This document shows positions 17,866 to 24,702 of a stretch of 55,774 nucleotides of DNA, piece by piece. Under the pieces are notes generated by a model. That model searched no databases and was not told the DNA's origin. It worked only from the letters and a program-made list of their open reading frames with translations. This stretch comes from Planctomycetaceae bacterium (GTDB lineage Bacteria; Planctomycetota; Planctomycetia; Pirellulales; Thermoguttaceae), in NCBI GenBank assembly GCA_021372555.1, contig JAJFUI010000111.1, positions 1 through 55,774 of the forward strand, written 5' to 3'. Every line of letters starts with the position of its first letter. Position 1 is the stretch's first letter. Position numbers and translations under genes: made by a program.

Positions 17866-17983
17866 AACCGCCGCGAATCGCGGAGATCATTCAAAAAGCC
17901 CCTTGGTGCAACGGGTGCACTGCCCCGAGCCCCAGCTACCGCCATCTCCAGCACCGCCAGCTTAAGAAAGGGTGAACCGCATC

Positions 17984-18868
17984 ATGTCCATCGAGTTCCG
18001 TTGCTCCAATTGCAGCAAGCTGTTGCGGACCGCCGACAACACCGCCGGCCGGCAAGCTCAATGTCCCGATTGCGGCGCACTGACAACAATCCCCGGCAAG
18101 GCTGACGCGTCAGACGCCGGTGCCCCGCCGCCAATCACGCCCAGCGATAGGCCCTTTGCCACCGGCGGTTCACAGCCTTCCGGCCGCGGCCCTATCGTCG
18201 CTCCTCCCGAGTTGGACGTCGCCGACGTCTTGGGCCGGACGTGGCGGCTCTTTGTGGACAGAATGGGACTGTGCATCGTCGCGGCGTTGCTCCCCACCGT
18301 GATTATCGCCACGCTGTCTTTCGCGCTGCGGATCTTCGTGGCCGTCATCCAAGGCGTCACAAGAAGTCAGACGCTGACCACGTTGTTCTCCTCAGTCGTC
18401 GCCATTGCGGTGGCCGTGGTCTCGGCTTGCCTCATGGTGTCGCTGATTCGCGTCTTCTTGAAAATCGCCCGGGGACTAGAAGCAAGCCTGGGCGAAGTGT
18501 TCACCTTTGATGCCGCGACGCTGGCGGCCGTGCTTACCTCGATCGTGTTTGGGCTGATGGTCAGCGTCGGAACGGTGCTTTGCATCATCCCGGGCGTTTA
18601 CCTCATGGTGTTGTTCTACCCATGCGTCACACTCGCCATCGATCGCCACCTGATGGTTGGCGATGCCCTTTCAACCGCCAGGCGAATGACCGAAGGCAAC
18701 CGAATGAACCTGTTTCTCATTTGGCTCTTATCCTCGGTTGGCGCGGGCGTGGTCAATGTGCTCACCTGCGGTGTTGGCGCCTTCTTCACGACCCCCTTCC
18801 TGCTGCTTCTCAACGTCGTGATCTATTTGGCCTTGGCGAACGAGCCAATCGGAAGAGTCGCACGATAG
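17984..18868 (+). CDS. Zinc-ribbon membrane protein, paralogue B
   Basis: A 294-residue protein beginning with the same zinc-ribbon module as the gene at 16690: CSNC (C7, C10) and CPDC (C27, C30) around SKLLRTADNTAGRQAQ. After a Pro-rich linker (about 40-75) comes a different membrane part. It opens with LDVADVLGRTWRLFVDRMG and has about six hydrophobic helices with GEVFTFD and RRMTEGNRMNLFLIW, resembling membrane proteins of the YciC/DUF975 type. It starts about 118 bases after the DUF2752 gene. Function is unknown. Confidence 0.77.
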   Translation: MSIEFRCSNCSKLLRTADNTAGRQAQCPDCGALTTIPGKADASDAGAPPPITPSDRPFATGGSQPSGRGPIVAPPELDVADVLGRTWRLFVDRMGLCIVAALLPTVIIATLSFALRIFVAVIQGVTRSQTLTTLFSSVVAIAVAVVSACLMVSLIRVFLKIARGLEASLGEVFTFDAATLAAVLTSIVFGLMVSVGTVLCIIPGVYLMVLFYPCVTLAIDRHLMVGDALSTARRMTEGNRMNLFLIWLLSSVGAGVVNVLTCGVGAFFTTPFLLLLNVVIYLALANEPIGRVAR

Positions 18869-18934
18869 AGTCCACCGTCGGTAACGCCGGCACGGCGCGA
18901 AATTGCGCTGAATATCGATCGGCCGCCGGCGCAA

Positions 18935-18980
18935 GCTATGTTGGGCCGGCAGTTGCGCGCTATGTTGGGCCGGCAGTTGC
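18935..18980. repeat. Tandem 22-bp repeat, two copies
   Basis: GCTATGTTGGGCCGGCAGTT plus GC occurs twice (18935-18956 and 18959-18980), separated by 2 bp. A related but diverged element in the opposite orientation lies at 4061-4093. Confidence 0.75.
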
Positions 18981-18990
18981 ACTGCCGGCC
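18968..18990. terminator. Perfect 10-bp hairpin between convergent genes
   Basis: GGCCGGCAGT, loop TGC, ACTGCCGGCC. It lies between the zinc-ribbon gene (ends 18868) and thiG (ends 19028, opposite strand). It could end transcription from both sides, although no T-run follows. It also forms the end of the tandem repeat. Confidence 0.5.
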
Positions 18991-19027
18991 TTCCCCGCGC
19001 CACGGTACTTGCCGCAGCCGCGGCCGA

Positions 19028-19867
19028 TTACTTTCTTGCGCTGGCAACGACGCCCTCGGTCGGGCTGCTGGCCGTCGCGTAGAGCTTCTTCGGAATTCGA
19101 CCGGAGAGATAGGCGAGCCGGCCCGATTCGGCGGCCAGGCGCATCGCCCGAGCCATCCGCAGCGGGTCCTTGGCATGCGCAATGCCAGTGTTCAGCAGAA
19201 CACCATCCACGCCCAATTCCATTGCGCCGGTCACATCGCTGGCGGTGCCGACGCCGGCATCCACGATCACCGGGTAGTCCGGATCGTTCTCCTTCAGGTA
19301 CTCGAGGCAAATCCGAATCGCGTTCGGATTCAGCACGCCCTGGCCGGAACCGATCGGGCTGCCGGCCGGCATGACGCTCGTTGCCCCGGCCTCCTTCAGC
19401 CGCCGTGCCACCACCGGATCGTCGCTCGTGTAAACCAAGACCTGGAACCCCTCGGCCACCAATGTCTTGGTCGCTTCCAGCGTCGCAATGGGATCCGGCA
19501 GCAGCGTGCGGGTGTCGCCGAGCACTTCGAGCTTCACCCAATCCGCGCCGGGATTTCCCAACTGCGTTAGAATCTCGCGTCCCAGGCGTGCCACACGCAC
19601 CGCGTCCTCGGCCGTGAAGCAGCCCGCCGTGTTCGGCAGGATCGTGTAACGCTTGGTGTCGATGAAGTCCAGAAGATTCTTCCCCGCCGCGTCGATCAGC
19701 CGCTCGCGACGCACCGCCACGGTAATGCACTCCGTGCCCGAAATGTCGAGCGCCTCGCGCATCTGTTCGTAGCTGGCATATTTGCCCGTGCCGACGATAA
19801 GACGATTCGTGAACGTATGAGTGCCGATGCGCAATGGTTCGTCGGCTTGTGTCTTCATGTCAGACAT
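19028..19867 (-). CDS. thiG: Thiazole synthase
   Basis: ThiG builds the thiazole phosphate of thiamine from 1-deoxyxylulose 5-phosphate, dehydroglycine or iminoglycine, and the sulfur carried by ThiS. The 279-residue product shows the family signs: [50 protein letters not shown], the active-site Lys in [44 protein letters not shown] and [15 protein letters not shown]. The ATG at 19867 has GGAGG upstream, contributed by the end of thiS; an in-frame ATG at 19858 is less well spaced. Confidence 0.96.
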   Translation of the reverse strand: MSDMKTQADEPLRIGTHTFTNRLIVGTGKYASYEQMREALDISGTECITVAVRRERLIDAAGKNLLDFIDTKRYTILPNTAGCFTAEDAVRVARLGREILTQLGNPGADWVKLEVLGDTRTLLPDPIATLEATKTLVAEGFQVLVYTSDDPVVARRLKEAGATSVMPAGSPIGSGQGVLNPNAIRICLEYLKENDPDYPVIVDAGVGTASDVTGAMELGVDGVLLNTGIAHAKDPLRMARAMRLAAESGRLAYLSGRIPKKLYATASSPTEGVVASARK

Positions 19868-19872
19868 ACCTT

Positions 19873-20073
19873 CTATCCTCCCCCCACTAACGTGACAATT
19901 TCCAGCCGGTCGCCCTCGGCCAGCCGGTGTTCGGCATGACGCGGCCGAGGAACCAACTCCAGGTTGACTTCAACCGCCACCGGCTTGCCGCCGAGTTGCA
20001 ACTCGCCCAGCAAAGCGGCAATCGTAAGGCCTTCGGCGACCTGACGGGCTTCCCCGTTGACGGTGATTTGCAT
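19873..20073 (-). CDS. thiS: Sulfur carrier protein ThiS
   Basis: A 66-residue ubiquitin-fold protein that carries sulfur as a C-terminal thiocarboxylate to ThiG. Family signs: [12 protein letters not shown], the ALLGELQL helix, [28 protein letters not shown]. It ends in the required Gly-Gly. It lies 2 bases after the upstream gene and 5 bases before thiG, so the three are translated from one message. The thiF/moeB-type activating enzyme is not in the window. Confidence 0.93.
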   Translation of the reverse strand: MQITVNGEARQVAEGLTIAALLGELQLGGKPVAVEVNLELVPRPRHAEHRLAEGDRLEIVTLVGGG

Positions 20074-20075
20074 GA

Positions 20076-20651
20076 CTATTCGCCCCGACCCCGCCGCGGT
20101 CCGCCGGGCAACGCCCCGGGACCCATGCGGCCCGCCTGGCCTAGCCCTTCGCGGAAGCTGATCGCCGGGCCGGCCAGCCACATCTCTCGGCTCTGCCACT
20201 GCCCCGCCGCGTACATCGTCGGGCTCCACGGGATCGAGTACGCGGCCATCTTGCCGCTGCTGACCTCGCCCACGTAGCACATCGCGGTGCTCCACTGCAA
20301 CCGATTGCCGCCGGCGCGACGCGGCGTGGCGATCCCGGTGGTGATGAAATACTTCGAGTTCTTCTGCGGATCGACGCCCAGATCGGCAGCCACATCGCGG
20401 AAGAAATATCCCGTCCAACTACCCGGCTGCTTTCCCGGCACGAACGCCTTCAGGTTGCCGGTGAGAAAATCAAGCACGTAAAAGGCCTCGACCTCGTTGT
20501 CGACCGGGCCCGTGGCCGCGCCGAATGTGTCGGTCCGGTCCGTAGCCACCGCGTAAAGCGGGCTGCTCGGCCAGAAACCGCTCAGCAACACCCCACCTAG
20601 CAAACCGATTCCCAACCCGATCAGCAATCGCGACGGCCTGCGCGGAAACAT
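20076..20651 (-). CDS. Exported protein of unknown function leading the thiSG operon
   Basis: A 191-residue protein not assigned to a named family. It has a signal-anchor (LLIGLGIGLLGGVLLSGFW) and then a globular part with VEAFYVLDFLTGNLKAFVPGKQ, GSWTGYFFRDVAADLGVDPQKNSKYFITTGI and MCYVGEVSSGKMAAYSIPW. It ends in a Gly/Arg-rich tail. AGGAG precedes the ATG. The stop codon is 2 bases from thiS, so it is co-operonic, but no sequence sign ties it to thiamine synthesis. The tandem YVLDF..TG and YVGEV..SGK segments could be two blades of a beta repeat (inference). Confidence 0.78.
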   Translation of the reverse strand: MFPRRPSRLLIGLGIGLLGGVLLSGFWPSSPLYAVATDRTDTFGAATGPVDNEVEAFYVLDFLTGNLKAFVPGKQPGSWTGYFFRDVAADLGVDPQKNSKYFITTGIATPRRAGGNRLQWSTAMCYVGEVSSGKMAAYSIPWSPTMYAAGQWQSREMWLAGPAISFREGLGQAGRMGPGALPGGPRRGRGE

Positions 20652-21254
20652 AGACGGTCTCCTGTGTTGGTTCGTCGCAATGCTCGACCACGAGCCGCGC
20701 GACTACCGGACTACCGAAAATCGTACCCGGATTCGGGACCGGCTACCAGACTGGGAGAAGCGTTTTTTCTCCACGCGGCACGCGATTCCGCACAATTCCG
20801 TCGCCAGACGGGGCCAGGCTCGCGCGTATCGCGATCGCATGCCGCTAGCATCGCCAGCATGGGTCGATTCCCTCGGTCGCGATCCCATGCCAGCCGTCTC
20901 CGGCGATGCCAAACGCCCGGACCACCTTCGTTATTCCGGCTGCACCGCGCTTCGTCGATTCCGACGCCGTCTGGGCACGTCATTCTGATCGCCGGCGAAG
21001 AATCTGCCGCAAAACTGCGACCACTTTTCGGCCGCTTTTCTCGCATGGAAATTCCACCGCCCAGCGACGGCGAGAATTTCGCGTCGCGGCCTCTTGTCAG
21101 AATTTGAAAATCGTCTATAACCATCTTTCATCGTCGGTCGGGGTGTTGCGGAACGTCATCCTGAGCGCAGTGAAGAGTGTCGGAAACGCGTCGGATCTTC
21201 GCCTCACGTGAACGACAGTCGCAATCCCGTCAAACACCCTCGATGGAGCAACTG
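20652..21254. other. Divergent intergenic region, about 600 bp
   Basis: Open frames here (for example 20664-21107) show no family similarity and no ribosome-binding site, and are not taken as genes. The region holds a 6-bp hairpin (20754-20772, GGAGAA with TTCTCC) and the promoter at 21094-21121. No clear promoter for the thi operon was found beside 20651. Confidence 0.5.
21094..21121 (+). promoter_or_regulatory. Sigma-70-type promoter of the oxidoreductase
   Basis: TTGTCA (21094-21099), 16-bp spacer, TATAAC (21116-21121). The leader to the ATG at 21255 would be about 125 bases. Confidence 0.6.
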
Positions 21255-22436
21255 ATGGCAACGATCAACGTGGCCTTGATCGGCCAGGGCTTCATGGGCC
21301 GTTCGCACTCGAACGCCTGGGGCCAGGTGGCGAAGTTCTTCAAGCCGCCAATCACGCCCGTCATGCACACGGTGTTCGGCCAGCCGGAAGAAAAGCCACA
21401 AGCGTTTGCTGCCAACTGGGGCTGGAAGAACGCCTCCACCGACTGGGAACAGTTGGTTCGCTCCCCCGAGATCGGCTTGGTCGACATCGTCACGCCGAAT
21501 TACATGCACGCCCCGGTGGCTCGGGCCGCGATTGCCGCCGGAAAGCCGGTTGCCTGTGAAAAGCCGATCGCCGGCTCACTCTCCGATGCCCGCGAGATGG
21601 CTGCCGCCGCCAAGGCCGCTAAGCTTAAGACCTTCGTCTGGTTCAACTACCGGCGTTGCCCCGCCGTCGCCTTGGCCTACCAAATGGTCAAAGACGGCAA
21701 GCTCGGCGCCATTCGCCACGTCCGCGCCACGTACCTGCAGGACTGGGCCGACGAAAGCGTGCCGTTGCTCTGGCGGTTCGACAAGACGCTGGCCGGCTCC
21801 GGCGCCCACGGCGACCTGAATGCCCACATCGTGGACATGACCCGCTTCGTCACCGGCCAAGAGATTACCGAAATTGCCGGCGCGATCGCCGAGACATTCA
21901 TCAAGGAGCGGACACTGCCTGCGGGCGTCGCTGCGGGCGGAATCGCTGCCGGGCGCCAAGGCGGCGGTGGAAAAGGCCCCGTCACCGTCGATGACGCGGT
22001 GCTGTTCCTCGCCCGCTTCTCCGGCGGCGCGGTCGCCAGCTTCGAGGCCGCTCGCCAGGCCACCGGCAACTTCAACCGAAACACCTTCGAGCTCAACGGC
22101 ACCAAGGGCTCGCTCAAGTTCGACTTCGAGCGGATGAACGAGCTGCAGTGGTACGATGCGACGCTGCCCCGTGCGGTTCAGGGGTGGAGCACGATTATGT
22201 GCACCCACGGCGGCGATCATCCCTACGTCGCCAACTGGTGGCCCGACGCACACATCATCGGCTACGAGCACGGTTTCACCAACCAGGCCTACGACATTCT
22301 CCGCGTGCTCGCCGGCGAGTCGCCAACCGTGCCGATCCCCGATTTCGAGGACGCGTATCAAACGCAGCGCGTCTTGGAAGCGGCACTTTTGTCCGCCGAA
22401 GAACGCCGCCCGGTCAAACTTGAAGAAGTGAGATGA
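21255..22436 (+). CDS. Gfo/Idh/MocA-family NAD(P)-dependent oxidoreductase
   Basis: A 393-residue sugar- or inositol-type dehydrogenase. The N-terminal Rossmann domain has VALIGQGFMGRSHSNAW (nucleotide loop at about 10-15). The family motif VACEKPIAG follows DIVTPNYMHAPVARAAI. The C-terminal half has GAHGDLNAHIVDM, which carries the catalytic-site His and Asp, and a Gly-rich loop (AAGRQGGGGKG) that may be an insertion. GGAG, 5 bases before the ATG at 21255, fixes the start. The substrate is unknown; this family is much expanded in planctomycetes. Confidence 0.87.
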   Translation: MATINVALIGQGFMGRSHSNAWGQVAKFFKPPITPVMHTVFGQPEEKPQAFAANWGWKNASTDWEQLVRSPEIGLVDIVTPNYMHAPVARAAIAAGKPVACEKPIAGSLSDAREMAAAAKAAKLKTFVWFNYRRCPAVALAYQMVKDGKLGAIRHVRATYLQDWADESVPLLWRFDKTLAGSGAHGDLNAHIVDMTRFVTGQEITEIAGAIAETFIKERTLPAGVAAGGIAAGRQGGGGKGPVTVDDAVLFLARFSGGAVASFEAARQATGNFNRNTFELNGTKGSLKFDFERMNELQWYDATLPRAVQGWSTIMCTHGGDHPYVANWWPDAHIIGYEHGFTNQAYDILRVLAGESPTVPIPDFEDAYQTQRVLEAALLSAEERRPVKLEEVR

Positions 22437-22447
22437 GACGTGCTCCT

Positions 22448-22594
22448 CACGCTTCGCGTGGGGAGTGTGCAATCAGAGAAGCGCTCGAGGAAGCATTAAG
22501 CACCCCACAGGCCTTGCCAACCTGTCGGCGATTTGTGGTATACGGCAATCACGCGGAGCGTGATCACTTCCGAGACTGCGTCACGCGGAGCGTG
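22448..22594. repeat. Three copies of a CACGC-GCGTG stem-loop
   Basis: Short hairpins with the same stem: CACGC-TTC-GCGTG (22448-22460), ATCACGC-GGA-GCGTGAT (22548-22564) and CACGC-GGA-GCGTG (22582-22594). They lie in the 360-bp spacer 22437-22796, which holds no gene. Confidence 0.7.
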
Positions 22595-22663
22595 GCGAGT
22601 GCAGTTTCCTGCGGGTCGCAAATGTCCCCTTTGCGATCCGCGAACGGTTCGTTGCGCGACGAC

Positions 22664-22710
22664 GGGCGTCATGGGCTGAAGGACTCAGCCCATGACGCCC
22701 ATGCTTTTTT
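22664..22710 (+). terminator. Rho-independent terminator of the oxidoreductase gene
   Basis: A perfect 16-bp stem (GGGCGTCATGGGCTGA at 22664-22679 with its complement at 22685-22700), a 5-base loop, then ATGCTTTTTT. The T-run is on the plus-strand side only. Confidence 0.75.
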
Positions 22711-22751
22711 CCGGGCTCCCGGTCCAGCCTTCAGACGGCCCGCGTATTGTC

Positions 22752-22773
22752 GGACGGATTTCCAAATCCGTCC
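22752..22773. repeat. Perfect 10-bp inverted repeat
   Basis: GGACGGATTT, two-base centre CC, AAATCCGTCC. It lies 23 bases beyond the stop codon of the minus-strand metallopeptidase gene and may act as its terminator or be another dispersed palindrome. Confidence 0.55.
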
Positions 22774-22796
22774 TCAAACGCCGCTACTCTTCGCAC

Positions 22797-23486
22797 TTAA
22801 TCTCGGTCCCGGTTCCCGGTCACCAGCGTTAAGTAATACATCAGCGTCAATATCGCCTGCAGCGTCGCCGCCACATACGTGAGGGCCGCGGCATTGAGCA
22901 CCTTGCTCACATAGTGCAATTCATCAGGGCTTACGATGCCCAGACTGACCAACTGGGCCTTTGCCCGTGCGCTCGCGTTGAACTCGACGGGCAGATTTAC
23001 CACCTGAAAGGCAACGAACGCTGAAAACAGCGCGATCCCGAGCCAAATCAGCACCGGGTTCATGTGGAGCACCGCCCCGACCACGATAAGGATCACGCCC
23101 GCGTTGCTGCCAATGCCCGCCACCGGCACCGCAGCGTTGCGAATCGTCAGCGGCGCGTACGCCAGCGCGTCCTGCAAGGCGTGACCCGCCTCGTGCGCAG
23201 CAATGCCGACGGCCGCCAGCGTTCGATTCGCGTACACGTCCTGGCTCAGCCGAAGCACCTTGTCCCGCGGGTCGTAATGGTCGCTAAGCTGCCCGGGCAC
23301 CTGCTCGATCGCCACGTTCATCAGTCCGGCAGAATCCAAGATGTGCCGAGCCGCCGCCGCCCCGCTCAACGGCGCCGCCAATTGCTGCGCCTGAGCGTAG
23401 GCCGTATGAATCCGCAACTGCGCCCAAAGCCCCAGCAAAACGGCCGGGGCAATGAACAGGAAATACATCGGATCGAAATAAAACAT
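22797..23486 (-). CDS. YugP-like zinc membrane metallopeptidase
   Basis: A 229-residue membrane protein of the YugP/Zn-peptidase-2 type. It opens with an N-terminal helix after MFYFDPMYFLFIAP. The zinc-protease motif HEAGH (H98, E99, H102) is in AAVGIAAHEAGHALQDA, preceded by LRLSQDVYANRTLAAVG, both usual for the family. Two more hydrophobic helices follow, then VNLPVEFNASARAK and a final membrane segment. The ATG at 23486 is chosen because homology begins there and AAAGG lies upstream. The physiological substrate of this family is not established. Confidence 0.87.
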   Translation of the reverse strand: MFYFDPMYFLFIAPAVLLGLWAQLRIHTAYAQAQQLAAPLSGAAAARHILDSAGLMNVAIEQVPGQLSDHYDPRDKVLRLSQDVYANRTLAAVGIAAHEAGHALQDALAYAPLTIRNAAVPVAGIGSNAGVILIVVGAVLHMNPVLIWLGIALFSAFVAFQVVNLPVEFNASARAKAQLVSLGIVSPDELHYVSKVLNAAALTYVAATLQAILTLMYYLTLVTGNRDRD

Positions 23487-23544
23487 ACCTGCTACCTTTG
23501 CCCTTTCGCCCCGGCCGCACGCTTGCACGGCGGGGTTGCCTTAT

Positions 23545-24087
23545 CTACGGATTCGACGGTCCACTGGTTCGCTTCTCCCCGGCCTTCTTATTATTCGTCG
23601 CGTCCTTCGCGCCGTCACCGCTGTTTTGCGTCTTCCCCGGTTGCTGCTTCACCGCTCCCGGCGTTGCCCCGGCCTTCTTGTCGGTGGCCTTGCCGCTGGT
23701 TTTCGTTTCCGGCCAGTGCGGCAGAGCGATTGGCACCATTCCTTGCTTGGGCGATTGGGCAAAAACCCCGAATCCTTGACCAACTCCGCTCAAAACAACC
23801 GTCCCCCCAGACGGGGACGAATCGATCTGGACCAGCGGAAATCCCGTGGGCGAAAAGGTCGCAATCGCCCCGCCGTGGGACTGGCTGTCGGTGCCTGCCA
23901 AAATCACCGGCCTGCCGTTGGCCCCGACCACCACGAGCCTCCCGCACTCGGCTTGGATCGACTCCAGTCGCTCGCAAACCACGCGTTCCGCCCGCACCTC
24001 GCGCGAGCCAACCAGCTTGTCCCGTAGGACAGCCCCCAGCGTCAGGAACAACAGCGGATAGACAATCCAGCGTTCGCGGGTGGACAT
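23545..24087 (-). CDS. Membrane-anchored protein of unknown function
   Basis: A 180-residue protein, not assigned to a named family. It has an N-terminal membrane helix (WIVYPLLFLTLGAVL) and a short helical link. A beta-rich part follows with VVVGANGRPVILAGTDSQSHGGAIATFSPTGFPLVQIDSSPSGGTVVLSG, and the C-terminal tail is Lys/Gly-rich. The beta part reads like a repeated 'G-x-P-hydrophobic' strand pattern. It lies on the same strand as the metallopeptidase, 58 bases upstream of it, and may share its transcript. Confidence 0.7.
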   Translation of the reverse strand: MSTRERWIVYPLLFLTLGAVLRDKLVGSREVRAERVVCERLESIQAECGRLVVVGANGRPVILAGTDSQSHGGAIATFSPTGFPLVQIDSSPSGGTVVLSGVGQGFGVFAQSPKQGMVPIALPHWPETKTSGKATDKKAGATPGAVKQQPGKTQNSGDGAKDATNNKKAGEKRTSGPSNP

Positions 24088-24305
24088 TTTTTAGTGCTCT
24101 CGAAGCAAGAGTTGGCCGATCCCTCGGCGCGTGACCTGTTTCTCCACAAAGCGACGGTTACGAGCGACTCTGAAGGATACCGCTTGACCGCGGCCGGGGA
24201 AAGCCGAAACAGCCCGGGCGTCGGACGTCCAGCGGCCCAGCCGACGCAAAGAATTCGACCGCCGCTGCTCCCTCCCACCCTCTATGCCGCCACCTGCCCG
24301 CTCGC

Positions 24306-24311
24306 GATAAT
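24306..24311 (+). promoter_or_regulatory. -10 box immediately before the small lipoprotein start
   Basis: GATAAT, ending 6 bp before the ATG at 24318. No Shine-Dalgarno and no clear -35. Confidence 0.5.
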
Positions 24312-24317
24312 TTAGCC

Positions 24318-24635
24318 ATGAGCACCAAGTTCCTGTTCGCAGTAACCGTGGCGCTATGCCTTGGCGGATGCTCGTCCGAAACGCCGCAGCCGACTTCTCC
24401 GTCCCCGCTGGCCGTGCGTGGCAAGCCGGCGGCAACGTCGCACCCCAAGCCGACTGCAAAGGTGCCACCGGCCATCCTCGGCAAAGCGCTCTTGCCGGCC
24501 GGTGCGACGGTCGTCCCCAATGCTACGACCGATCAGTTCGGGTTCCCGCTGGTCATCGTCATCAACCCGCCGCCGGTACCCAAGGAAATCGAGGGCCCGT
24601 CGCCGCCGATCAAGGACGACTCCAAGGCGCATTGA
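24318..24635 (+). CDS. Small Pro-rich lipoprotein
   Basis: A 105-residue predicted lipoprotein. The signal peptide MSTKFLFAVTVALCLGGC ends in a lipobox (LGGC, Cys18). The mature part is Pro-rich and short, with a central VVPNATTDQFGFPLVIVINPPPVP segment that could be one beta hairpin. No family was recognised. The opposite-strand reading is unlikely to be coding, and the -10 box before the ATG supports this start. Confidence 0.62.
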   Translation: MSTKFLFAVTVALCLGGCSSETPQPTSPSPLAVRGKPAATSHPKPTAKVPPAILGKALLPAGATVVPNATTDQFGFPLVIVINPPPVPKEIEGPSPPIKDDSKAH

Positions 24636-24702
24636 GGAGCCGCTGACCGCGGCAGACGCGGCGGAACCGCTTGTCACCGAATCTTCCGGCCGACTCCTAT
24701 GC

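Noticed and set aside
20664-21107. Plus-strand frames between the thi operon and the oxidoreductase
   Set aside because: No family similarity, Arg-rich composition, and a promoter for the real gene inside the same region.
23064-24134. Plus-strand 356-codon frame opposite the metallopeptidase and its neighbour
   Set aside because: No motif. The minus strand has HEAGH and membrane helices in frame.
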